Assembly: GCA_964631605.1 (NCBI GenBank)
Contig: CAZVYG010000038.1
Location: forward strand, 1 to 43,739
Source: JARKQH01 sp964631605
Lineage (GTDB): Bacteria; Verrucomicrobiota; Verrucomicrobiia; Limisphaerales; UBA8199
Length of the DNA: 43,739 bases
Direction: 5' to 3'
Below are positions 10,442 through 18,080 of this stretch, in pieces (position 1 is the first letter of the stretch; the number at the start of each line of letters is the position of its first letter). Under the pieces are notes generated by a model that saw nothing but the letters and a program-made list of their open reading frames with translations, was not told the origin of the DNA and made no database searches. The position numbers and the translations under genes were made by a program.

Positions 10442-11023
10442 ATGCTGACCCAACTATCCACCGTGAAGGAACGGCTCGGCCTGGCCGAACTCGAGACCGC
10501 CTTCGACCCGCTCCTCACCCGCGCAATCCAGGCCGTCAGCGCCTGGTTCGACCATCGTTGCAACCGCTCCTTCGCCCGCGAAGTGGACGCCGTGCATGAA
10601 TTCCCGGCCGACGAAACCGAGCTGCGCCCGCCCTGTTATCCCATCGAATCGGTCAGCCGGTTCGAGCTCAAGAGCGACGAGATCAACGGCTGGGTGGTGC
10701 AGCCCGACACCCGGTTCCTGTTGCGCCGCCGCTGTGTGATTTCCCTTCCCACCCGGCTGAGCACCTACCTCGATCAGGCCCGTGTCATCTACACGGGCGG
10801 CTATGTCCTGCCCGGCCACACGCCCGGACCTGGACAATTCCCTCTGCCCGCGGACCTCGAACATGCCGCCATTGAACAAGTGGCTTACTGGTTCCAGAAC
10901 CGGGACAAGATTGGCCTGGTTCGCATCTGGGAATACCACGCCACCTATCGCCAATTTGCCGAATTCGAGTTGCTGCCCAGCGTCCAGGCCGTGCTGCGCA
11001 AATACGAACGCTGGCGCGCCTGA
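10442..11023 (+). CDS. Phage head-tail connector (gp6-like) protein
   Basis: A 193-residue protein from the ATG at 10442. It shows the helical N-terminus and AIQAVSAWFDHRCNRSF motif typical of gp6-like connector proteins, which form the ring under the portal. It continues with CYPIESVSRFELKSDE and a C-terminal helical part rich in aromatics (EQVAYWFQNRDKIGLVRIWE). It is the last recognisable phage gene; the next gene is an opposite-strand FHA protein of the exopolysaccharide set. The family call is moderately firm, and position right after the portal supports it. Confidence 0.7.
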   Translation: MLTQLSTVKERLGLAELETAFDPLLTRAIQAVSAWFDHRCNRSFAREVDAVHEFPADETELRPPCYPIESVSRFELKSDEINGWVVQPDTRFLLRRRCVISLPTRLSTYLDQARVIYTGGYVLPGHTPGPGQFPLPADLEHAAIEQVAYWFQNRDKIGLVRIWEYHATYRQFAEFELLPSVQAVLRKYERWRA

Positions 11024-11103
11024 GGGGGCTCCACGGCGATTGCCCCAGGTCCCGAAGCGACGGCTCAAACTCCGACCGATCCCCGTGCCTTCGACCCTTT
11101 CCA

Positions 11104-11119
11104 CCCCGAAAAACCGGGG
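11104..11119 (-). terminator. Hairpin directly after the FHA gene stop
   Basis: On the minus strand, CCCCG, a T-rich six-base loop and CGGGG follow the FHA stop codon at once. There is no long U-tract after the stem, so it may be a weak terminator or a 3'-end stabiliser for the exopolysaccharide transcript, and it could also end the converging phage-module transcript. Confidence 0.35.
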
Positions 11120-11515
11120 CTACGGCGCGTAAATCAGCCAGTAAATCAAACCCACCTGGCCAAGGCTGACGGCCGCAATCCCGGCCCAGGTCAGCCACTC
11201 GCGAAACGCCAGCCCGCGCTGCGTCGTGTCGCTGAGCCAGAACTGGAGGCAGGCGCCCCCCAGCTCAATGGTATCGCCGTTGCGCAGCACCGCGCGAGCG
11301 GCCGGTTGGTGATTGACGCTGGCCAGCGCCCCGGGCTCCGTGCTCAACACCACCCCCTCCTCCGGCCGAAACTCGAGCACCAAATGCCGGTCCCACACCC
11401 CGGGGTCCTCGAGCCGCAGATGAGCGCCCGCCGCCCGCCCGATCCGTACAGGAAAACGGCGGGCCACCCACACGGCGCCCGCCTGTTTGCCGGAAAGAAC
11501 CCTGAGCTGAACCAT
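11120..11515 (-). CDS. FHA-domain protein with C-terminal membrane anchor
   Basis: A 131-residue protein. Residues ~1-95 form an FHA-like phosphothreonine-binding fold: FPVRIGRAAGAHLRLEDPGV supplies the GR and the loop where Ser/His normally sit, followed by RHLVLEF and NGDTIELG. Residues ~108-128 (WAGIAAVSLGQVGLIYWLIY) are a single TM helix, so the FHA domain would face the cytoplasm from a C-terminal anchor. Its ATG overlaps the stop of the Wza-like gene (TGATG), implying translational coupling and a role in exopolysaccharide export. It might read a phosphorylated partner, possibly linked to a Ser/Thr kinase. The canonical FHA His in the loop is shifted (WDRHLV), so phosphopeptide binding is not assured. 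Confidence 0.75.
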   Translation of the reverse strand: MVQLRVLSGKQAGAVWVARRFPVRIGRAAGAHLRLEDPGVWDRHLVLEFRPEEGVVLSTEPGALASVNHQPAARAVLRNGDTIELGGACLQFWLSDTTQRGLAFREWLTWAGIAAVSLGQVGLIYWLIYAP

Positions 11516-12219
11516 CAGAAAATCTTCCGATACACGTGGATTTTGTCGCCCGGATAGATTTCCGGATCCAGGCTCGGATCCTTCAACGCCTTGACCGTGT
11601 CAATGGTCTCAACCTTTCCGTTGCTGCGGAACAGTTTCACCTTCCGTTTGTTGGCAAATTCGGTGAAGTCCCCCGCGGACTGGATGGCCTTGGTCACGGT
11701 CATGCGGCTGATGAACACCTGCCGGCCGGGGCCCTTGACCTCTCCGCCCACAAAATAGAACTGGGTGGCTTCCTTGTGCCGGACCGACACGGTCATGCTG
11801 ACAAAATAGCGGGGCACGTAGCGCTCGCGAATTTCCTTTTCCAGTTGGCTGCGCGTTTTGCCGGCCGCGACGAAGGTCTGGTTCTGGATGAGCGTGATGG
11901 TGCCGTCTTCCTTGACCCGCTCGTCAATCGGCGCCTGCAAATACGGCAGGTCGGAAAACGTGATGGTCAGATAATCCCCGACCCGGATCGTGTCGAAACT
12001 GCCGTCCGCCCCCAGGGGGCTGAGCGGGGCGCCGCCCACCTGGCCGGCAGAGGCGGCGGGGGTGGCGGGGGCGGCCGGCGCGACCGTCACGCCGGGAATT
12101 TCCGCGAACCGACTGTCCGTCCCGGTCTGGCAGCCGGTTAACAACCAGGCACAAACCGCCAAGCCGCACGCGGCCAGACCGCGCCGGCCCCATCCTGCAA
12201 AGAACTTGGTCATGCTCAC
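11515..12219 (-). CDS. Polysaccharide export lipoprotein, Wza-like
   Basis: A 234-residue outer-membrane export protein. The N-terminus has a lipoprotein signal with lipobox LLTGC (Cys ~30). A Pro/Ala-rich linker follows, then the polysaccharide export (PES) domain beginning FDTIRVGDYLTITFSDLPYL with VKEDGTITLIQNQTFVAAGK and a KTRSQLEKEIRERYVPRYF helix. One SLBB-like segment follows (FYFVGGEVKGPGRQVF) and the ending IYPGDKIHVYRKIF is typical. The protein is shorter than E. coli Wza (~380), as is common for single-SLBB members. It lies 15 bp after the Wzc-like gene and overlaps the FHA gene, so the three are one transcription unit. Confidence 0.9.
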   Translation of the reverse strand: MSMTKFFAGWGRRGLAACGLAVCAWLLTGCQTGTDSRFAEIPGVTVAPAAPATPAASAGQVGGAPLSPLGADGSFDTIRVGDYLTITFSDLPYLQAPIDERVKEDGTITLIQNQTFVAAGKTRSQLEKEIRERYVPRYFVSMTVSVRHKEATQFYFVGGEVKGPGRQVFISRMTVTKAIQSAGDFTEFANKRKVKLFRSNGKVETIDTVKALKDPSLDPEIYPGDKIHVYRKIF

Positions 12220-12234
12220 TTCCCTGTGCTTCGT

Positions 12235-14382
12235 TCAAGCTTTCTCGGTTGATTCCGACCCGGACTGCCCGGCGGGCGCCGGCTCCTGGTCCTCGTTGCG
12301 GGAGTAATACTCGTGGTAGTACCCGCTGTAGTAATAGTAGCTCTCGTCCTGGGACATGTTGATGTTGTTGAGCACAATGCCGATCAGGTTGCCGCCCACC
12401 TTTTCGATCAGTTGCTTCGCCCGGATGTTCATCGGCTGCGGATAGCGCCGATACTGAATCACCTGCAGCGTCATGTCCACCTCGCTGGCCAGGATCGAAG
12501 CGTCGCTCACCCCCATCACCGGCGGCGAATCGAAAAACACGAAATCGTAATGCTGCTTCAGCTCGTGGATCAACTCCTTCATCTGGCTCGAGCTGAGGAT
12601 GCCCAGCGAGCTGCTGGGCAGCTTGCCGCTGGCCATGAAATCCAGCGTCGGCAGGTTCGTGGTTTGGATGACTTCCTCGAGCGTGTTCTGCCGGAGCAGG
12701 TAATTGGTCAGCCCGATGTTGTTGGTCACCCCCAGCATCTTGTGCAGCGTGGGCCGGCGCAGGTCCGAATCCACCACAATCACCCGCTGGCCGCTTTGCG
12801 CGAACACCGCCGCCAGGTTGAACACCGTCGTGGACTTGCCCTCGCCCGCCCCCGCGCTGACCACCGCCACGGTGTTCAGCTTGTCGTCCTTGCGCGAAAA
12901 CAGCAGGTTGGTTCGCAACACCCGGTACGCCTCCGCGTGCGGGCTTTCGGCCCCCTCCTCCAACAGGAACCCGACGTTTTGCGGAATCACTCCCAACACC
13001 GGCGACCCCAGCGACCGCTCGACGTCGTCAATCGTCTTCACGCTCGTGTCGAGGTACTCGATGAAGAACGCCAGGCCAATCCCCACCACCAGCCCGATGA
13101 TCACCCCCAGGGCGATGTTCAGCGGCTTGTTCGGTTTCACCGGCCGTTTGCCCGGAATGGCCCGATCCACAATCTCGACCATCGAGGTCTTGGGCAGACC
13201 CACGTCGGTCTGCTCCATGAAAATCTTCAAATTCAGTGATTGCCGGAACCGCTGTAGGTCGTCCAAGCGCCGCTTCGCCTCGAAATAAGGACGGCTCGTT
13301 TTGGCGGTCTCGATGTCCTTCTGCTTCGCATTCTCGACCTCCTGCGTCAGGTTATCCAGTCCCTCCTTCAACGAGGTCACCCGCGCGCTCAGCCCCAGCA
13401 AAATGCCGGTCACGCGCTTCTTCACTTTCTGCTGCAAGTCCGCCACCCGCGCCCGCACTTTGATCACCTCCGAATGTTCGGGACCGTACTCCTTCTGCAG
13501 CGTGATCAACTGTTGCTCGGCAATGTTAAGCTGTTCCAAAAACGATCCCAGCAGCACATCCTGGTTGGCCGTTGGCAGCGCCTGCTCAAGTTCGTCGGGG
13601 CTCAGTTCTTTCAGTTTGTTGAGCATCGTTTCCGCCCGCACATACTCGGCCTGGCTTTCGATCCGCAGCCCCTCCAGCCGCCGCAGCGTTTCGGCCGACA
13701 TCAGCATCGTCGGCGCGTCCGACAACGCCACTGCGTCGGGAATGCCCAGTTTTTCCCGCAACTCGTCCACTTGCCGCTGGGCTTCCTTGACCTTTTCCTC
13801 CTGTTTGTCGAGGTATTCTTTCAACGCCTCGATGCCCCCTTGGGAAAGCTGCTTGCGGGTCTCCAGACGGTGGTTGCGGTAGGCTGTGGCGATGGCGTTG
13901 GCCAGCTTGGCCGCTTCCTCGGCGCTTTCATCAATGACCTCAATTTCGATGATCGAGGTGTTCCGCACCGGCTTGAGCTTGGTCCGACTCCGAATCCACT
14001 CCATGGACTCCTCGGTCTTCAGCGGCTGGCCCACATTAAGCTTCTCCCCCAGGGTCTTGTTCAAATTCAACTCCTCGACCACCTTGCCCAAAATCAACTC
14101 CGAGGTGATGACTTCAAATTCCGTCTGGATAAAATAAGGGTCGTAGCCCCCCACCCCCCCCGTCCGGTCCCCCAGCTCACTGATGTCCGATTGGTCACGC
14201 TGAATCTTGATCCGGGCCCGGCTGGAATACTGCTCGGGCAGGATGAACGTGACGAGCGTCGCAGTGATGACCACCAGCAAAAACACCGCCAAAATCACCG
14301 TCTTCCGAATTCGAATGATCCGCCAGTAATCCAGGAAATGAAGTTTCGTTTCCTGTGGCGCCGTTGCGTTCGTTGCATCCAT
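12235..14382 (-). CDS. Wzc-like chain-length determinant / BY-kinase
   Basis: A 715-residue inner-membrane protein that couples polysaccharide chain-length control to a bacterial tyrosine kinase. A Wzz domain starts with TM1 (~29-48); the periplasmic part contains a long coiled coil (~180-390); TM2 is at ~422-443. The cytoplasmic kinase has Walker A GAGEGKS (511-517), Walker A' VIVVDSDLRRPT (534-545) and Walker B FVFFDSP (614-620). The tail carries eight tyrosines between 682 and 693 (SYYYYSGYYHEYY), the autophosphorylation cluster. A hairpin with a U-tract ends 3 bases before the ATG and no Shine-Dalgarno sequence is visible, so translation initiation is unusual. Followed by the Wza-like gene after 15 bp. 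Confidence 0.93.
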   Translation of the reverse strand: MDATNATAPQETKLHFLDYWRIIRIRKTVILAVFLLVVITATLVTFILPEQYSSRARIKIQRDQSDISELGDRTGGVGGYDPYFIQTEFEVITSELILGKVVEELNLNKTLGEKLNVGQPLKTEESMEWIRSRTKLKPVRNTSIIEIEVIDESAEEAAKLANAIATAYRNHRLETRKQLSQGGIEALKEYLDKQEEKVKEAQRQVDELREKLGIPDAVALSDAPTMLMSAETLRRLEGLRIESQAEYVRAETMLNKLKELSPDELEQALPTANQDVLLGSFLEQLNIAEQQLITLQKEYGPEHSEVIKVRARVADLQQKVKKRVTGILLGLSARVTSLKEGLDNLTQEVENAKQKDIETAKTSRPYFEAKRRLDDLQRFRQSLNLKIFMEQTDVGLPKTSMVEIVDRAIPGKRPVKPNKPLNIALGVIIGLVVGIGLAFFIEYLDTSVKTIDDVERSLGSPVLGVIPQNVGFLLEEGAESPHAEAYRVLRTNLLFSRKDDKLNTVAVVSAGAGEGKSTTVFNLAAVFAQSGQRVIVVDSDLRRPTLHKMLGVTNNIGLTNYLLRQNTLEEVIQTTNLPTLDFMASGKLPSSSLGILSSSQMKELIHELKQHYDFVFFDSPPVMGVSDASILASEVDMTLQVIQYRRYPQPMNIRAKQLIEKVGGNLIGIVLNNINMSQDESYYYYSGYYHEYYSRNEDQEPAPAGQSGSESTEKA

Positions 14383-14385
14383 AAC

Positions 14386-14423
14386 AAAAAAAACAGGGGG
14401 CTAGCGGTAACAGTCCAGCCCCC
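14386..14423 (-). terminator. Intrinsic-terminator-like hairpin between the beta-barrel gene and wzc
   Basis: Read on the minus strand, AGCCCCC at the 3' side (+ strand GGGGGCT, 14396-14402) pairs with GGGGGCT (+ strand AGCCCCC, 14417-14423) around a 14-nt loop. The stem is followed by TG and eight Ts (14386-14393). It sits 22 bases after the beta-barrel stop codon and almost touches the wzc start. It should reduce read-through into the export genes or act as an attenuator. Confidence 0.7.
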
Positions 14424-14445
14424 GTGAACTACTACACAATGTAGA

Positions 14446-15744
14446 TTAGTAGCTGGCAGTTACGCCCACGTAAACTCGATTCCGATCAAAGCTGCGGTCC
14501 AAGTCCGACTCCAGCTTGTCGAAGCTGTATCCCACGTGCGAGGAGAAATACGAGTTGAAGCGGTACTCCAACTGCACCCCCGCCAGGTAAATCTGTTCGG
14601 TCTCGCCGTCCGCGTAGCCGCCATTGAAGGCCGTGTTCTGGAACTGGGCCGTCAGGCTGCCATACAGCTTCGAGGCGATCTTGTGGCTGACCGTCCCGAA
14701 AATGGTGAACGTGTCCGCGTCCAGCGTCAGGTCGGCCGCCGTCGGGTTGAAGGCCACGTCCGTCGGCGTGCGGTCGTATCCGAAGCCGCCCTCGACGAAG
14801 CTTTCCGGCGCGTAGAAGTAGCGCAGGCTGCCGCGCACATACGGACTGACGGTGCTCTCGCCGCCTGGGTCGTTGTAGAAATCAATATAACGCCCGCCCG
14901 CCCGCAGCGAACCGCTCAGGTCGGGCGTGAAGGCGTGATCCACTCCCGCGTAGAAGTAATGCGACCGGCTGTTGCGCACATCGCTGTAATAAGGATTCAA
15001 GGCCACGCCCCCTAGCCCGTAGCCAATCAGCTCGTCGGCCGTGTAATCCACCTGGTTGTAGGTGTATCCCAGAATACCCGTGGTGGTCGGCGTGGCTTTC
15101 CACTTGCCGTCCAGCCGGACCGACTGCTCCATGCGGTCCAGGTAAGCCGAGCGGCTGCCAGGGCCGTCGTCGTCATAGTTGTAGTAAACGTTGCCGTAAC
15201 CCACTTCCGCCGCGAACAACCGGGTCAAGTCCGCATCAAAGGCAATCTGGCCATAGTTGCGAATGTTGTCGCCCGAAACGCGCTGGAACGTGGCGAAGGT
15301 GTCGCCCGCGCGCAACAGGTCCGGTTCCTGGCCCAGCACGAACGAGTCGCTGGCCCGAATGGCGTAGCGCTCATTGAACGCGTGGCTCAAAATCGCATTG
15401 AACGTGTGGCTCTGGTCGTCGTGGTCGTCATTATAAACCGGCCGGTTGTCGAAGTATTTGTAGGAGTACTTGTAGTCCAGGCTGATCACCGTCTGCTGCC
15501 GGTCCCAGACGAACCGCGCCGCCGGGCTGATCTCAAACCCGAAGCTGTCCTCCTCCTCGCCCGGCGCCAGGGGATAGTCGTCCGGGATGCTGGAAACATT
15601 GTCGTCATAGAAACCCCGCAGCGTTGCTGACACGCTCCAGGGTTTCGAACCGTCCGGCCCTTTGAGAAAACCTTGGGCTGAAGCTGATTGAATACACGAG
15701 GCGCCAAGCGCCACCAAACCAACCGAGGCTACGATTCTTTTCAT
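14446..15744 (-). CDS. Outer-membrane beta-barrel protein of the exopolysaccharide locus
   Basis: A 432-residue protein with signal peptide MKRIVASVGLVALGASCIQS ASA. The mature part is a succession of amphipathic strands with alternating aromatics, for example SVSATLRGFYDDNVSSIPDD, FVWDRQQTVISLDYKYSYKY and YEVGYGNVYYNYDD-like turns, and it ends in the aromatic-rich strand VYVGVTASY expected for Bam-dependent barrels. Its size suggests about 16-18 strands. Similar barrels head exopolysaccharide export operons and may be the outer-membrane exit or an anchor. It precedes wzc on the same strand but is separated by a terminator-like hairpin, so its expression can exceed that of the export genes. 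No Shine-Dalgarno sequence precedes its ATG. Confidence 0.8.
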   Translation of the reverse strand: MKRIVASVGLVALGASCIQSASAQGFLKGPDGSKPWSVSATLRGFYDDNVSSIPDDYPLAPGEEEDSFGFEISPAARFVWDRQQTVISLDYKYSYKYFDNRPVYNDDHDDQSHTFNAILSHAFNERYAIRASDSFVLGQEPDLLRAGDTFATFQRVSGDNIRNYGQIAFDADLTRLFAAEVGYGNVYYNYDDDGPGSRSAYLDRMEQSVRLDGKWKATPTTTGILGYTYNQVDYTADELIGYGLGGVALNPYYSDVRNSRSHYFYAGVDHAFTPDLSGSLRAGGRYIDFYNDPGGESTVSPYVRGSLRYFYAPESFVEGGFGYDRTPTDVAFNPTAADLTLDADTFTIFGTVSHKIASKLYGSLTAQFQNTAFNGGYADGETEQIYLAGVQLEYRFNSYFSSHVGYSFDKLESDLDRSFDRNRVYVGVTASY

Positions 15745-15802
15745 AGTTATTTGTTAATTTGTTTCACACCCAAGAACTGGTGCCAACAATCAATCCTGCA
15801 AC

Positions 15803-15854
15803 GTTTTAGCGAACCTTTGCCACCCGAGTCAACGGATTTTGCAAATTATTGCAA
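15803..15854 (-). promoter_or_regulatory. Candidate promoter and upstream TTGCAA pair for the beta-barrel gene
   Basis: On the minus strand, TTGACT (15827-15832) and TAAAAC (15803-15808) are 18 bp apart, giving a plausible sigma-70-like -35/-10 pair and a 58-nt leader. Just upstream of the -35 lie two TTGCAA hexamers (15839-15844 and 15849-15854). Each is self-complementary, and their starts are exactly 10 bp apart, a layout expected for an activator site. The remaining 216-bp intergenic space is AT-rich and holds no gene. Confidence 0.35.
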
Positions 15855-15960
15855 GCTTTTTTCTCGAAGAGTTTTTCACACCCAAAACCCTTCCCCGCTC
15901 GCCCTGCGGGCCTGGATCAGTTTTCAAGCCAGACACGCCACCCCCCGGAATTGTTCAAAA

Positions 15961-16767
15961 TTACGGGCGGGCCACTTCCGGGTTGAACCCGGCGGGGAAG
16001 GTGGCGGGGTCCTGGTAAAAGTAAGCCTCCCGCGTTCCCCACGCCCAACTGTGCAAGGCGTACATCTTCCCGAACACCACCCACCGGGCCGACCCATCTA
16101 TGAAGACCGTGTTGCCCCCGGCCGGCCAGGGGTTCGAATCCCGGTGCTGCGGCATGTTCGAATAGACAAAGGTGCGCGGCGCGGGCTCCTGTCCTCCCCA
16201 AGTCCCGTTGATCTTCATCGTTGCGTCCGCCGCCAGTGTCATGGCCGGTTTGGCCGTGCCGATCTTCACCGGGCTCAAGCCCGCCACCGCAGGCCGGTTC
16301 CGCGGCGTCCAGTTCGTAATACCCCCAAAATACTGATACCCCAACACCCACTGGGGGTAATTGGGCTCATAAATCGGCAACCCCGGCCGGTTCGGGCACG
16401 TCCAGACCGAATTGAAATTGGTTTGGACCACCAGCCCCACCGTGGCCGCCGCGTTCCGCTCCGGCGGGTTGAGGCAATTCTGCACAAAGGTGTTTGCCGA
16501 CCAGCGGGCCGAAAGCACGAAGTCCCGGTTATCGCCCGCATAAATGTGAATGCCGGTCGCAATCTGCTTGAGGTTGCTCAGGCACGAGGCGCGCTTGCTG
16601 CGCTCCTTGGCCCGCGAAAGCGCCGGCAGCAACATGGCCGCCAAAATCGCGATAATGGCTATCACGACCAGCAGCTCAATCAGGGTGAAGGCGGTCTTTC
16701 GCGCGGGGGCTCGACTGGGACCCCCTGTCAGATGGAGTGGTGTTTCCATACTCAAGGTACTAGGCAT
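15961..16767 (-). CDS. Type II/IV prepilin-like protein with C-terminal DG motif
   Basis: A 268-residue protein whose N-terminus carries a long basic leader and the prepilin signature KTAFTLIELLVVIAIIAILA (about residues 24-43), followed by AMLLPALSRAKERSKRASC. Prepilin peptidase would cut before the Phe and methylate it. The C-terminal half ends with VFIDGSARWVVFGKMY, resembling the DG-type domain very common in Planctomycetes and Verrucomicrobia pseudopilin-like proteins. These are usually present in many copies and may form secretion pseudopili or surface structures. The start may be the ATG at 16767 or one six codons on (METPLHL). It is transcribed toward the exopolysaccharide genes, but a 216-bp gap with its own promoter separates it from them. 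Confidence 0.85.
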   Translation of the reverse strand: MPSTLSMETPLHLTGGPSRAPARKTAFTLIELLVVIAIIAILAAMLLPALSRAKERSKRASCLSNLKQIATGIHIYAGDNRDFVLSARWSANTFVQNCLNPPERNAAATVGLVVQTNFNSVWTCPNRPGLPIYEPNYPQWVLGYQYFGGITNWTPRNRPAVAGLSPVKIGTAKPAMTLAADATMKINGTWGGQEPAPRTFVYSNMPQHRDSNPWPAGGNTVFIDGSARWVVFGKMYALHSWAWGTREAYFYQDPATFPAGFNPEVARP

Positions 16768-16800
16768 TATGCGCCCGGCCCCCGGCCTCTGGCAACCCTA

Positions 16801-17046
16801 AAGCTTCCTTTTTTTTGGGCCGAGGCCCAGGAACGACTTCGGATCGAAGAGGCAAAGGCTGCCGCCGAGATTGCAAAAGCTCGAGCGGAGGAAAGAAAAC
16901 ACCTCGAGCCGGCCGAAAATGAAAGGATCAAAGCGCTGGCGGCGATGAAAATGGCCGATGCCGCCATGCTGGATGCGCAAAAGCCTCCGATGGTAATCAA
17001 TAATAACAATTCGAATTCCTCCGCAGTGTTTATGAGAGCGTGGTAA
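16801..17046 (+). pseudogene. Coiled-coil C-terminal fragment of an unrecognised protein
   Basis: An open frame ending at 17046 encodes an alanine/glutamate-rich helix (QERLRIEEAKAAAEIAKARA and onward) followed by AQKPPMVINNNNSNSSAVFM. The composition is protein-like, and the Asn/Ser tail resembles ends of small membrane proteins. No convincing start with a ribosome-binding site precedes it: the in-frame ATG at 16732 overlaps the opposite-strand prepilin start. It is probably the surviving 3' part of a gene. It occupies most of the 329-bp gap between the prepilin and LysR genes. Confidence 0.35.
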
Positions 17047-17096
17047 AGCCCCAGGTTGGCACAAGACCCGGAGCCACAGGCCGGCTACTGTCCAGG

Positions 17097-18011
17097 TCAA
17101 CCTGTCGTTTGGGGGGACAGGCCCGCGCCCAGGACCTGGATCAAGTTGTCCCGGCGCCGGATGGCATGGGGATTTAATCGAAGCAGGCGGGGATTCCACG
17201 CCAGGCTAAACGCCAGCCTCGGAGGGATTCCGGCCGGGGGCGGCAATTTGAAGCAGCGTTTGCCGTGGTCGTGCGGCGCCAGGAAGTCCGGCAACACGGC
17301 GGCCAGTGCCCCCTGGTCGAGGGCCTGTCGCGCGTCCAGAAAGCTCGCACACGTCAGCACGGGCTCGCGCCGGCGCGGGAACTCGATGCGAGCCGGCGGC
17401 AGTTCCGCCGCCGGCCAGGCGAAGGGGAGCCGGCCGCTCGCAAATGCCACCGCGGCCGCCGCCGGCGATTTCGCCAGCGCGCGCGGCACCCAGAGATGAA
17501 GCTGGACCGACCCCAGGGGACTGAGCTGGAGCGGCCGACTGAGTTCCTCGCGGCTCACCACGCCGAACTCGAGGGTCAGGTCGTGAAGGCGGCGTTCGAT
17601 GTCCTCCTCGGACACGGGCTCGACTGCAAAATGAATCCCGGATTGCGCGCGGCGGGGTTCGGCCAGCGCCGGCACCAGGAAGGAGGACAGAAAAGTCGCG
17701 CTTGCGCCAATTCGGTAGGTCTGGCCTTCGGCCAGGCAGCCGCGCTGGAAATTGGACAAGCCCAGCAGGAAAAACCTCGAGATGCGGGCCAGTTCCCTGC
17801 CGGCGGACGTCAGCCGGATGCCGCGGCCCTGCCGCTCCACCAGCCCGGTTTGAAAGAAATCCTCCAGCTCCTTGATCTGCCGGCTGTAAAGGCTCTGGCG
17901 GGCCGGGTCATTTTCCGCCGCGCGGGCGATGCTGCCCCGCGCCCCGACCTCCACCAGCGCCCGCAGGCGTTCGAGGGACAGGCCGGACTGGCTGAACAAG
18001 CGAGAAAACAT
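17097..18011 (-). CDS. LysR-family transcriptional regulator
   Basis: A 304-residue DNA-binding regulator. The N-terminal winged HTH reads LSLERLRALVEVGARGSIAR, then AAENDPARQSLYSRQIKELE, then LVERQGRGIRLTSAGRELA, the usual LysR order. The effector-binding domain begins ~92 with QTYRIGASATFLSSFLVPAL and continues through FGVVSREELSRPLQLSPLG. It is divergent from the acyl carrier protein gene, with a 69-bp shared control region. An ATAAC-N11-GTTAT site covers its own start codon, which fits autorepression and control of the neighbour. The C-terminal effector domain is Pro/Arg-rich and diverged; the ligand is unknown. Confidence 0.88.
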   Translation of the reverse strand: MFSRLFSQSGLSLERLRALVEVGARGSIARAAENDPARQSLYSRQIKELEDFFQTGLVERQGRGIRLTSAGRELARISRFFLLGLSNFQRGCLAEGQTYRIGASATFLSSFLVPALAEPRRAQSGIHFAVEPVSEEDIERRLHDLTLEFGVVSREELSRPLQLSPLGSVQLHLWVPRALAKSPAAAAVAFASGRLPFAWPAAELPPARIEFPRRREPVLTCASFLDARQALDQGALAAVLPDFLAPHDHGKRCFKLPPPAGIPPRLAFSLAWNPRLLRLNPHAIRRRDNLIQVLGAGLSPQTTG

Positions 18012-18030
18012 AACTATGGAGTAAAGTTAT
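18010..18030. promoter_or_regulatory. LysR-type box (ATAAC-N11-GTTAT)
   Basis: ATAACT (18010-18015) and AGTTAT (18025-18030) form an inverted repeat of the T-N11-A type bound by LysR regulators. The left arm overlaps the LysR start codon (18009-18011), and the right arm is 50 bp before the ACP start. Confidence 0.55.
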
Positions 18031-18080
18031 CCGCAGTAATCGCACTATCCAAGCAATTCCTGATGGGCAACCGTGGGCCC

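Noticed and set aside
11536..14427. Long plus-strand frames opposite the Wza- and Wzc-like genes
   Set aside because: Their translations are low-complexity His/Arg/Gln-rich sequence without domains, while the opposite strand encodes well-known families.
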